A DNA stretch of 64,000 bases, taken from assembly GCF_001455965.1 (NCBI RefSeq), contig NZ_LKKO01000030.1, forward strand, positions 1-64,000. The letters run 5' to 3'. The position numbers and the translations under genes are program-made. The notes below the pieces were generated by a model that was not told the DNA's origin, made no database searches, and was given only the letters and a program-made list of their open reading frames with translations. Shown here piece after piece: positions 35,375 to 44,809 of the stretch. Numbering within the stretch: the first letter of the stretch is position 1; each line of letters begins with the position of its first letter. The stretch comes from Methylobacterium sp. GXS13. Lineage in GTDB: Bacteria > Pseudomonadota > Alphaproteobacteria > Rhizobiales > Beijerinckiaceae.

Positions 35375-36451
35375 ATGACGCGATCGGACGCTCCGCTGCA
35401 AAGCGATGTTTCCGGCTTGTGTCCCGCGGCCGCGAACGGCATGGCTTCGCGTCGCCGGAAGGCGTTGACGAGAGATGGCGGATCTTTGGCTCAGACAGGC
35501 GCGCGCGGTATCGCGGTCGGGCGGGACGGCTGGCTGTTCTGGATCGGCCGCAAGAACGAGCTGGTCGACCTCTACACCGATTCCCCGGCCTCCCGGCGCC
35601 TGCTGCGCCGTTGGGGCCGGTTGGTCGGAACCCGCGTCCGCCGGGCGAGGGCGCTCGGCGCGACCTATGTCCACGCGGTCGTGCCGGAGAAACTGGCGAT
35701 CCATGCCGACACGCTGGACAGGCCGTTTCCCAGCCTGAATGACCCGCCCGGCAAGCGCCTCGGCCGGCTCCTCGCGGAATCCGAGGCCGAACTGGTTGAT
35801 CTCTATGAGCCCCTGCGGGCGGCCCGGGCGGAGGGGCCGGTCTACCTCAAGACCGACACGCACTGGAACCATCGCGGCTACATCGCCGCCTACCGGGCGC
35901 TCTGCGCTGCCCTCGGCGTGACGCCGGCTGCGCATGTGCTCGCGGCGTCCGGCGAGACCGCGCGCTTCGTGTTCGACCTCGGCGGCAAGCTCAAGCCGCC
36001 GGTGGATGAAACCTACTTCGCCCACGCGTTTCCGCGGCTGGCGCAGCGCAGCGAAGCCAACGCGCTGGTGCAGCTGCGCGAGACCGGCCGGGTCGCCGGC
36101 CGGGGCGGGTTCTTCGTTGGATCGCGTGCGGTCATGCGGAACCCTGAGGCCGCGGACCCGCGGCGGATCGTGCTGTTCGGCGATTCCTACGTCTTCGACC
36201 AGGGGCCGCGCCTCACCGCGATGCTGGCCGAAAGTTTTGCCGAGGTGCACGCGATCTGGTCCGCCGAGATCGATTGGGCCTACGTCGCCGCGGTGAAGCC
36301 CGATCTCGTGGTCTACGAGATCGCCGAGCGTTTCCTGCGGCGCGTGCCCACCGACCGCTTCTCAGTCGACGCCTTCGCGGAAAGCCGGGTGCGGCGGGAG
36401 CTGAACCCCAACCTCGTCGACCGGCTGCGCCGCCTTCTGGGCCTGCGCTGA
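35375..36451 (+). CDS. AlgX/AlgJ-like SGNH-fold O-acetyltransferase-type protein
   Basis: 358 residues from ATG at 35375; starts at 35276 or 35441 are also possible. GRDGWLFWIGRKNELVDLYT is the AlgX/AlgJ opening. KTDTHWNHRGYIAAYRAL carries the catalytic Asp-His pair, and LFGDSYVF the nucleophilic Ser of the GDS motif. Relatives add O-acetyl groups to exported polysaccharides in the periplasm. No signal peptide or membrane helix is visible at the N-terminus, which is unexpected. A WcbI-like gene lies 1.9 kb downstream on the other strand. Confidence 0.8.
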   Translation: MTRSDAPLQSDVSGLCPAAANGMASRRRKALTRDGGSLAQTGARGIAVGRDGWLFWIGRKNELVDLYTDSPASRRLLRRWGRLVGTRVRRARALGATYVHAVVPEKLAIHADTLDRPFPSLNDPPGKRLGRLLAESEAELVDLYEPLRAARAEGPVYLKTDTHWNHRGYIAAYRALCAALGVTPAAHVLAASGETARFVFDLGGKLKPPVDETYFAHAFPRLAQRSEANALVQLRETGRVAGRGGFFVGSRAVMRNPEAADPRRIVLFGDSYVFDQGPRLTAMLAESFAEVHAIWSAEIDWAYVAAVKPDLVVYEIAERFLRRVPTDRFSVDAFAESRVRRELNPNLVDRLRRLLGLR

Positions 36452-36532
36452 CGCGGCAAAAGGCGGTCCGCGCGTTGCCGGCGAGGTTCTCGCCCCTATC
36501 GTTCCGGCCGGATCCTGAACCCGGAACACGAT

Positions 36533-37267
36533 ATGGCCGACGCACAGCACCCCTACGTCATCTGTCACATGACAACCTCAGTGGATGGCCGGATCAAAGT
36601 CCGCCGCTGGAAGACCCTCGACGCCGACAGCCATTACGAGCGCGTCCACGGCGAGCTGAAAGGCGATGCCTGGATGTGCGGGCGGGTGACCATGCAGGGC
36701 TACGCCGACAGCGCCGATCCCCTGCCCGAACCGGTCATCGACGAAACGAACCCGATCCCCCGGGAGGACCATGTGGCGAAACGCGGGGCGTCCGGCTACG
36801 CCGTGGCCCTTGACGCCCGGGGGCGCCTGGATTGGGGTGCCCGGAACGAGATCGAGGGTGACCACATCGTGGTCGTGCTCACCGAATCCGTACCGGACGC
36901 CCGCCTGCGGGCGCCGGCGGCCGGCGGCCAGTCCTACCTGTTCGCGGGCGACAGGACGGTCGATTTCGCGCTGGCGGTGACCAAGCTGCGCGCCCTCTTC
37001 GGGATCGAGCGGCTGCTCGTCGAGGGCGGCGGCCACATCAACGGCTCGATGCTGAAAGCCGGCGTCATCGACGAGCTGAGCCTGCTGCTCGCCCCGGCGG
37101 TCGACGGAGTGTCCGGCACGCCGGCCCTGTTCGACTTCGCCGGCGAGGAAGCAGACTCGATGGGCGGCCGATGCAAGCTCGACCTGACCGCCTGCGAGAC
37201 CCTCTCGGGCGGTGTCGTGTGGCTGCGCTACCGCATCACGCCGGTGACCGAGGCGGCGCCCAGGTGA
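36533..37267 (+). CDS. RibD C-terminal/dihydrofolate-reductase-fold protein
   Basis: 244 residues. YVICHMTTSVDGRIK is the RibD_C opening, WMCGRVTMQGY and the glycine-rich LLVEGGGHINGSML (NADPH-binding) are clear, and ELSLLLAPAVDG is typical. Such proteins reduce pyrimidine or other heterocyclic substrates; a riboflavin role is not implied since no deaminase domain or rib genes are nearby. Its 3' end overlaps the convergent hydrolase gene by 32 bases. Confidence 0.85.
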   Translation: MADAQHPYVICHMTTSVDGRIKVRRWKTLDADSHYERVHGELKGDAWMCGRVTMQGYADSADPLPEPVIDETNPIPREDHVAKRGASGYAVALDARGRLDWGARNEIEGDHIVVVLTESVPDARLRAPAAGGQSYLFAGDRTVDFALAVTKLRALFGIERLLVEGGGHINGSMLKAGVIDELSLLLAPAVDGVSGTPALFDFAGEEADSMGGRCKLDLTACETLSGGVVWLRYRITPVTEAAPR

Positions 37268-38270
37268 GGTCGGCCAGGAACGCGTCGTAATCGGCCGTCA
37301 TGTCGCCCAGCCGCTCGAAATGGGGGAAGGCGCCGGTCGGCAAGCTGATGACGCGCCAGTTCGGCCGTCCGGCGACCCGGGGCGCGAGCCGGTAATCGAC
37401 GAAGTCGCCGCGGCGTCCATGCACCATCCAGACCGGCAGGCGCAGCTCTTCGTAGAGCCGCGTCGTGTCGGTCGGAAACAGGTGGCCGGCGATGAAGCAA
37501 TAAGGGGCGTGCTCCGCCCCCGGCTGATGTGCCGAGGCGTAATCGTAGGCGAACAGGCCCTCGTCAATATCCTTCGTTCCAAATGTCTTCTGCAGGAAGA
37601 AGCGCATGCTTGGCCGCGAGGCCAGCGCGTCAAACAGGGGCCGGCCGAACGGCGGACGGTCGAGCAGATCACGCAGGGTGTCGCGGCCGCGATGGCCGTC
37701 CGGCGGTCCCTCGCCGGAGAGCCTGGCGTCGAAGCCCGTCGGGCTGATCAGCCCGAGGCTGCGGTAATCGTCGGGACGCTCCACCGCCGCGCGGGCGAGG
37801 TAGGAGCACGACAACGACAGTGCCATGGCGTCGACCGCGCCGTGCCGGTGCCGGCTGCGAATCTCAGCCACAGCCGCGTGGATCGCTTCCACCATCAGCC
37901 GCGGGGTGTAGCGGCGGCGGGACCGCTCGGAGAATCCGAAGCCCGGCAGGTCGAGGGCATAGACGGGTCGGGACGTGCGGTAGTGCTTGTAGAGAGGCCG
38001 GACCTCATAGGCGTTCGCCGCCGCGTTGATCGAATGGATCAACAGGAGCGGTACACCCTCCTGCTCAGGCGAACCGTAGAGTGAGACCGCGCCGGCACGC
38101 TCCGTCGCCAGTGTTTCAAGCTGGCCGGGCAGGGCGGGCGGCAGGTCCATATGCCGATTCACGGCGAACCGGCTCCAGCCGACGAGTCCGGCGGCCGAGC
38201 CGATGAACGTCAGGACGGCGGCTAAGCCATAGGGTCCGGCACGACCGTTCTTGCCAGGCGGACGGCTCAT
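37236..38270 (-). CDS. Alpha/beta hydrolase with an N-terminal membrane segment
   Basis: 344 residues. A hydrophobic stretch at about 14-32 (LAAVLTFIGSAAGLVGWS) may anchor it to the membrane. The hydrolase core has LLLIHSINAAANAYEVRPL (oxyanion region), YALDLPGFGFSER, and the nucleophile strand DAMALSLSCSYLAR. The elbow reads ALSLS in place of the usual GXSXG, with Ala and Ser at the small positions. A downstream WMVHGRRGDFVDY (Asp) and FPHFER (His) complete the triad. The substrate is unknown. Confidence 0.85.
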   Translation of the reverse strand: MSRPPGKNGRAGPYGLAAVLTFIGSAAGLVGWSRFAVNRHMDLPPALPGQLETLATERAGAVSLYGSPEQEGVPLLLIHSINAAANAYEVRPLYKHYRTSRPVYALDLPGFGFSERSRRRYTPRLMVEAIHAAVAEIRSRHRHGAVDAMALSLSCSYLARAAVERPDDYRSLGLISPTGFDARLSGEGPPDGHRGRDTLRDLLDRPPFGRPLFDALASRPSMRFFLQKTFGTKDIDEGLFAYDYASAHQPGAEHAPYCFIAGHLFPTDTTRLYEELRLPVWMVHGRRGDFVDYRLAPRVAGRPNWRVISLPTGAFPHFERLGDMTADYDAFLADLTWAPPRSPA

Positions 38271-38344
38271 CGGGTTCTTCGACCTCGGTAAGGCCCCAGC
38301 CCGGATAGCGCGAGCGCCGGTTGAGGGGAGACTGTGCCGTCCAA

Positions 38345-39409
38345 TCAGGATGCGTGACCGGCCAAGCCGCCCGCGGCGAGAGCCGGAGCACGCTCGGCAG
38401 GGCGAATCGGACTGATCTCGCGGCCTGCGGCCTCGCGGAAGAAATCCACCGTCGCCGGATCGTTGCGCCAGCCTTGAACGCGCTGCGAAACCAGCGCCTC
38501 GCGCGGGCGCCGGTCATAATTCGCGTAGGCCGCGGCCACGAATTCCTGCCGGGTCATGGTGCGGGCGGGGCCCGAGCGACGTGTCTCGGCTTTGAAGAAC
38601 AGGGCGCTCCCGGGAACGCCGTAATGGGCAGCGATCTCCGGATAGACCGGCCAGCTGCCCTGCCCACCGAGATCGTCCGGTACGAACGCGTCGAGATCGC
38701 ATTCGGGATAGGCGACGCCGGACTTGGTCAGGAGTCCGCGGGCGAGATCGGCGACCACGTAGAGCTTGGTGTGGTTGATCGAGTGCATGAAGCAGCCCCG
38801 CCGCGCCCAGCGCGTGAGGTGCGTGTCGAGATCGTACTGCGCCTGGGTGCCAAGGCCGCGCAGGTAGGAGACCGACTCGTTCCACAGATCGAAATAGCCG
38901 AGGCGCTCGAACACCGGCTCCGCGAACAGGCGCAAGGCTTGCGCCTGCGAGAACCCGGCCAGGTAGGCATAAAGCGTGATCGCCGAGTGCGAATGCCCCA
39001 TCGGCCCGGAGATCAGACCGTTGAGCGAGACGGCATCCTGCACGCCGACATGGATCAGGTCGGGATGGTAGGCGCCGAACACGATGGTCGGGATCAGCCG
39101 GACCTTCGGATGGGTCCGGAACCGGTCGATCGTGCCGCCGTCCTTGAACCGCGGTAGGTAGATGCTGGAATAAACGTGGTCGTAGCCGTCGGCATGCGCC
39201 ATCAGGTCGACCAGCTTCGGGAAGCGGCGGTTTGCCGTGAAGGCCGAGACGAAGTCCACCTGCGCGTCGGGCAGGAGGAAGCGCAGCACCTTGGCCATGG
39301 AGCCGGCTTGGCAGACGCCGACCACCAGGATGCGGGGCGAGCCCGTGCGCTTTTTCCCGATCTGCGCGAGCCGGTGCCGCACGCGCCAGAGGCTATCGAC
39401 CGTCAACAT
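38345..39409 (-). CDS. WcbI-like polysaccharide biosynthesis protein
   Basis: 354 residues. RILVVGVCQAGSMAKVL near 26-42 corresponds to the GNCQA motif of WcbI, with Val replacing Asn. GPMGHSHSAITLYAYLAGF and FMHSINHTKLYVVADLA fit the rest of that family. WcbI is implicated in acetyl transfer during capsule synthesis and binds CoA. Together with the AlgX-like protein this suggests decoration of a surface polysaccharide. No glycosyltransferases are adjacent. Confidence 0.75.
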   Translation of the reverse strand: MLTVDSLWRVRHRLAQIGKKRTGSPRILVVGVCQAGSMAKVLRFLLPDAQVDFVSAFTANRRFPKLVDLMAHADGYDHVYSSIYLPRFKDGGTIDRFRTHPKVRLIPTIVFGAYHPDLIHVGVQDAVSLNGLISGPMGHSHSAITLYAYLAGFSQAQALRLFAEPVFERLGYFDLWNESVSYLRGLGTQAQYDLDTHLTRWARRGCFMHSINHTKLYVVADLARGLLTKSGVAYPECDLDAFVPDDLGGQGSWPVYPEIAAHYGVPGSALFFKAETRRSGPARTMTRQEFVAAAYANYDRRPREALVSQRVQGWRNDPATVDFFREAAGREISPIRPAERAPALAAGGLAGHAS

Positions 39410-39593
39410 GCGGCTTCTCTCGCATGTCCGCGGGTCGCGGGCAAACCGGACCGGCGGCTATTGAGGCGTATCGTGGGTGCGAAGCCGCGCGTCATGCGGA
39501 GCCATGACAGTCGAGCGAAGTTGTCGTGCGCTGGTACTGGAAGCCCCGTCGCCTCTGATCCAAGCCGGACGTGCCAGAGCCCGGAGGATTACG

Positions 39594-40925
39594 ATGGCCC
39601 CGACAAACGTGCCGGATGCAATCCCGGAGATCGAACGGGCGACCCTACGCAAGGTGACCTGGCGGATCCTGCCGTTCCTGATGCTCGCCTACTTCATCGC
39701 CTTCGTGGACCGGGTGAATGCCGGCTTCGCCGCCTTGCAGATGAACCACGATATCGGATTGTCGGCGGCGCAGTTCGGGCTGGGCGGCGGCCTGTTCTAC
39801 GTGTCCTACGTGCTGTGCGAAGTGCCGAGCAACCTCGCTATGGAGCGATTCGGCGCCCGGATCTGGATTGCCCGGATCATGATCACCTGGGGGCTGGTAT
39901 CGGCGGCCATGGCCTTCGTGGTCGGACCTGCCTCGTTCTACGCGGTGCGCTTGCTGCTCGGTGCGGCCGAGGCGGGCTTCTTTCCCGGGGTGATCCTGTA
40001 CCTCACCTACTGGTTCCCCCGGGCCTATCGGGGACGGATCGTGGCCGTGTTCATGGTGGCGATCCCGATCTCGAGCTTCCTCGGCTCGCCGATCTCCGCT
40101 TCGATCCTCAACACCGACGGGATGCTCGGCTTCCGCGGCTGGCAGTGGTTGTTCATCCTGGAGGCCCTCCCGGCCGTGCTGCTCGGCATCATCGCCTTCG
40201 CAGTGCTGCCCGACGGGCCCGGCCGGGCGCGCTGGCTGACACCGCAGCAGAGCGCGTGGCTCCAAGACCGGCTTGCCGCCGAGCGCAGCTCCATGGTCGC
40301 GGGCGAGGCGGCGCCAGCCCGCCATCTCTCGGTCTGGCAGGTGATGCGTAACCGCTACGTGCTGGCCGCCTCACTGATCTACGCAGGCGCCTCGGGCGCC
40401 AGTCAATGCCTGTCACTCTGGCAGCCGCAGATCATCAAGTCGTTCGGGCTGACGAACCTGGAGACTGGACTACTGAATTCCATTCCGTTCGGCATCGCCT
40501 CGGTGCTGATGATCCTATGGGGCCGCTCGTCGGATCGGAGGCGCGAGCGTGTCTGGCACACCGCGCTGCCGCTCGGCCTGCTGGCGCTGAGCCTTGCGGC
40601 TTCGATCGCCACCACCCAGTTGCTTCCGACGATCCTGATCCTGTGCCTCGCCGTGACCGCGACATACATGGTGAAAGGCCCGTTCTGGGCGCTGTCGACC
40701 GAATGGCTGTCGGCAGGCGCTGCGGCGGCCGGTATCGCGCAGATCAACGCCATCGGGAATATCGGCGGGTTCGTCGGGACCTACCTGCTCGGCGTCATCA
40801 AGGACGCCACCGGCAGTTACCCGCTCGGCCTGCTGCCGCTCGTTGCGCTCTCGGGCGCCGGCTGTCTGCTGGTGATCGGGCTCGGGCGTGGTCGCGCTCA
40901 GAACGCTGCGGCGGCTAGGGCTTGA
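39594..40925 (+). CDS. MFS transporter, anion:cation symporter type
   Basis: 443 residues from ATG at 39594, with GGAGG at good spacing. Twelve membrane helices. The N-terminal TWRILPFLMLAYFIAFVDRVN and LSAAQFGLGGGLFYVSYVLCE are characteristic of the ACS family (phthalate, 4-hydroxyphenylacetate and tartrate permeases). LYLTYWFPRAYRGRIVAVFM is the inter-helix signature. It probably takes up an organic acid by H+ symport; the substrate is unknown. It is divergent from the WcbI-like gene. Confidence 0.92.
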   Translation: MAPTNVPDAIPEIERATLRKVTWRILPFLMLAYFIAFVDRVNAGFAALQMNHDIGLSAAQFGLGGGLFYVSYVLCEVPSNLAMERFGARIWIARIMITWGLVSAAMAFVVGPASFYAVRLLLGAAEAGFFPGVILYLTYWFPRAYRGRIVAVFMVAIPISSFLGSPISASILNTDGMLGFRGWQWLFILEALPAVLLGIIAFAVLPDGPGRARWLTPQQSAWLQDRLAAERSSMVAGEAAPARHLSVWQVMRNRYVLAASLIYAGASGASQCLSLWQPQIIKSFGLTNLETGLLNSIPFGIASVLMILWGRSSDRRRERVWHTALPLGLLALSLAASIATTQLLPTILILCLAVTATYMVKGPFWALSTEWLSAGAAAAGIAQINAIGNIGGFVGTYLLGVIKDATGSYPLGLLPLVALSGAGCLLVIGLGRGRAQNAAAARA

Positions 40926-41100
40926 GCCAGCCGCCGATTCGCTGGCCGAGCACGCTCTCGCGACGGGTCCATGACTTGCGCATACACGCTTCGACCGCGG
41001 CCCAGGCCTTCTGACCGGCGCGTTGCCCGTCCAGCCCATAGATTTCTATGGTTTGGCGACAATTAGAAGGGCGGCCGGTATAGATGGTGGATCGAGACAC
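40915..41100 (-). CDS. Doubtful small basic protein, about 61 residues
   Basis: A GTG at 41100 opens a frame ending CMRKSWTRRESVLGQRIGG. It is basic, lacks a signal peptide and overlaps the transporter stop by 11 bases. No family is recognised. It is plausible only because the C-terminal half keeps the local GC codon bias. Confidence 0.35.
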   Translation of the reverse strand: MSRSTIYTGRPSNCRQTIEIYGLDGQRAGQKAWAAVEACMRKSWTRRESVLGQRIGGWLKP

Positions 41101-41682
41101 AGGACCAGTGTCGCCAATTTCTCCCGACGTTAATGAGCTTTCAGCGCGCTCTTTCGATCGGTATAAATACTATCTGCGAGGGATTGTTGTAGGTCTCCAT
41201 GTGCGCCGCTAGACGGCAGGGCACATTGACAAGCCAATGCTACGGTGTGCCTATTGCAAAGCTTGGAGTATGACGGTCCGAGCCTTTACTTCCTCGGCCA
41301 CGATAGCCTTCGGAAGATGATCGCATGATGACCGTGCGCCATGCATTAGATGTCGATAATTTCACAATTGTGTTGCGCAGATTATTTCGGCTGACAGTGC
41401 ATATTAATTTTTGACCTGCGTATATTGATGCATGTGTAATGTGTTCTGATTTTGAACCGGGATGCGCCAGCCAGTGTGTCCGGCAATACCTTCGGGAATG
41501 TACAATTTCGAACGCGCAGCGCTCGAAAACAGGAACGATATATTTGCCGCTCTTTTATTGCGAAACCACCACAATAACAAAATATTCGACCATCGTCGTT
41601 TCGGCGATTGAGCAAATCAATCTACGTCGAGGTGTGATCATCATGTGGCATGGCCTTAGGCCAATCCTCCGGAGCCGGTAAC
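41101..41682. other. AT-richer intergenic patch
   Basis: About 580 bases with clearly lower GC than the surroundings (TATTAATTTTTG near 41401-41412, and TATAAATACTAT near 41163). No gene is supported: the frames at 41382-41615 and 41439-41681 have irregular codons and no ribosome site. A foreign insertion or a promoter-rich region are both possible. Confidence 0.45.
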
Positions 41683-42308
41683 ATGTTCGCTGTCAGTCCT
41701 GTAGGGCCGTCCTCCGTTGCTGCCTTGACGCCCTTACAGGCGCATGCTCCGGAGCGCGTGGCATCGGTGATCGCGGGTGCGCTGCCCGTGCCAGTGGCGC
41801 TGGATCCGCGGTTGACCTACGCCCTCTCGACACAGACAGCTGATGCCGTCCTGTCCCTTGTCCAAGCGAGAGCCCCGGGGCAGGATACAGCTGCGATAGT
41901 TCCGCAGTCGCCTGAGCCGCCACAGACCAACGACGCTCAGAATGCCGTTGAACCTGCGCGCGACGGATATGCTCGTTCCGATATCGAAGCCGGCAGTGCG
42001 TCTGCGAACCCAGCGCATCCGGTTGGCGGTAGCGATACGCCGGCCTCGGCGGACCCGAACGCAGTCGAGCGCAAGGCGGTTCGCCAAGCGGAAGAAGCCG
42101 CGCGATGGGATGCCCATCTCGATGGCATCACCCAAGTGGACACGAACCTCGTGAGCGCAATCACCTTTACCTGTTGTGCAACGATTCGCACTATAAGGAC
42201 TTCAAAACCGAGCATCCGGGCTTGGATATCCACTGGATCAATGTCGATAACAAGAAGATCGTTTCGGTTTGGCCCAAAATCACGGACCAGTGGTTCCCGC
42301 CGCGGTGA
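41683..42308 (+). pseudogene. Frameshifted hypothetical gene
   Basis: ATG at 41683 follows CGGAG. The first 155 codons give a coherent Ala/Pro-rich protein (SSVAALTPLQAHAPERVASV ... VERKAVRQAEEAARWDAH), after which the same frame turns into a Ser/Arg/Thr-rich tail up to 42393. From about 42150 a different frame is clean: YLLCNDSHYKDFKTEHPG ... WINVDNKKIVSVWPKITDQW, with a stop at 42308. A single -1 (or +2) change joins the two. It could be a real mutation, programmed shifting or a sequence error. No family is recognised. Confidence 0.5.
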
Positions 42309-42397
42309 TCCGGGGCAGAGATATCGGCCTGCACGTTCAGTCCATCTGCGCTCGGCTGAGCGGCGGGCGGGCGGCGATTCAGACCAGTTCTGACGCT

Positions 42398-43252
42398 TCA
42401 CAGAACTGGCAGCAGGGTCCGGATATGAGCCGCGAAGGCGCGGGTGAGCGGCGAGGCGTGTCGCTCCTCGAGCCGGACCACGAGACCGATCTTCGGCAGG
42501 GGCGGTAAGCCGGCGGTTCGCGAAAGGACGCGCAAATCGCCGGGTACGGCGGCCCGGGTGAGCACCGCGATTGCCTGCCCGGACCGCACCACAGCGAGAA
42601 GGCCCGAGAGGCTGCCGCTCGCATAGGCGATCCGGTAGCTGCGCCCGGCCTGAGACAAGGCCGCGAGCGCCGCGCGATGGTCGAGCGTATCCGGGTCGCC
42701 GAGCGCGAGGTGGAGCGGGTCCGGCCGGTCGGTCGCGCCATCCTTGGCACCGACCCAGACGAGCGCCTCGCGGCGCAGGATCGCCCGCTCGGCATCGAGG
42801 GGGACCGAGATCAGCGCCAGATCGAGGCCGCCCCGCTCGTACTGGCTCACGAGCCGGGGCGTCGCGGCGCAGACGACTTCGATCACCACGGCCGGATGGA
42901 GCTGGGCGAAGCTGCGCAGCAACGCCGGCAAGAAGGCGTCAGCGTAATCGTCCGGGCAGCCGAAGCGCAGCGTCCCGTCCAGGCGACCACCGGTGAGTTC
43001 TGCCAGGGCGTCGTCGTGCGAGGCCAAAATCCGATGCGCATGGACCAGAAGGCGCTCGCCATGGACCGTCAGGACCACACCGCGACCGGTCCGGCTCAGG
43101 AGCGGATGGCCCACGATGTCCTCCAGGCGCTTCATTTGCATGCTGAGCGCGGCTTGGCTGCGTCCGACCCGTTCCGCGGCCCGACTCAAAGCGCCGCTCT
43201 CGGCGACGTGGGCGAAGCTGCGCAAGAGGTCGATGTCCAGGCTTGCAGCCAT
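42398..43252 (-). CDS. dgdR: LysR-family regulator, probable DgdR
   Basis: 284 residues. LysR helix-turn-helix at about 7-66 (LRSFAHVAESGALSRAAERV, RSQAALSMQMKRLED), effector domain from about 92. It is divergent from the dialkylglycine decarboxylase gene across a 94-base gap, the same layout as dgdR-dgdA of Burkholderia cepacia, where DgdR is a repressor induced by 2-methylalanine. The name follows from context and family, not from recalled residue identity. Confidence 0.85.
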   Translation of the reverse strand: MAASLDIDLLRSFAHVAESGALSRAAERVGRSQAALSMQMKRLEDIVGHPLLSRTGRGVVLTVHGERLLVHAHRILASHDDALAELTGGRLDGTLRFGCPDDYADAFLPALLRSFAQLHPAVVIEVVCAATPRLVSQYERGGLDLALISVPLDAERAILRREALVWVGAKDGATDRPDPLHLALGDPDTLDHRAALAALSQAGRSYRIAYASGSLSGLLAVVRSGQAIAVLTRAAVPGDLRVLSRTAGLPPLPKIGLVVRLEERHASPLTRAFAAHIRTLLPVL

Positions 43253-43313
43253 CAGGATTTCTGAAGCCTCGGTTCAGATCTATAAGCTACCATGATGGAG
43301 TTCCCGTCCTTAG

Positions 43314-44648
<1,335 letters not shown>

Positions 44649-44667
44649 GGCGCCCAAGACCGGGATA

Positions 44668-44771
44668 CCAAAGGGCAGGTCCTTTGGCGGTGTTCGGGAC
44701 AAGACTTCAGGGCTTGGCCCACGAGAGACCAGGGCTCTGCCTGGGACCCGCAAAAGGTCGGAGACCTTTTG
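44668..44771. repeat. REP-like element with two hairpins at convergent gene ends
   Basis: CCAAAGG/CCTTTGG (44668-44687) and CAAAAGGTC/GACCTTTTG (44751-44771) form 7-bp and 9-bp perfect stems. Between them lies CCAGGGCTCTGCCTGG (weak stem). The element lies between the convergent dgdA and ABC-F genes, so it can serve as a bidirectional terminator. Its style matches a repeat family I recall from other alphaproteobacteria. Confidence 0.6.
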
Positions 44772-44809
44772 AAACCGGGGCTATCGTGATCAGTCCTGGA
44801 AACAATGCC

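Noticed and set aside
41382-41681. Two small open frames in the AT-richer patch
   Set aside because: Overlap each other on opposite strands, irregular codons, Cys-rich products, no ribosome site or family.
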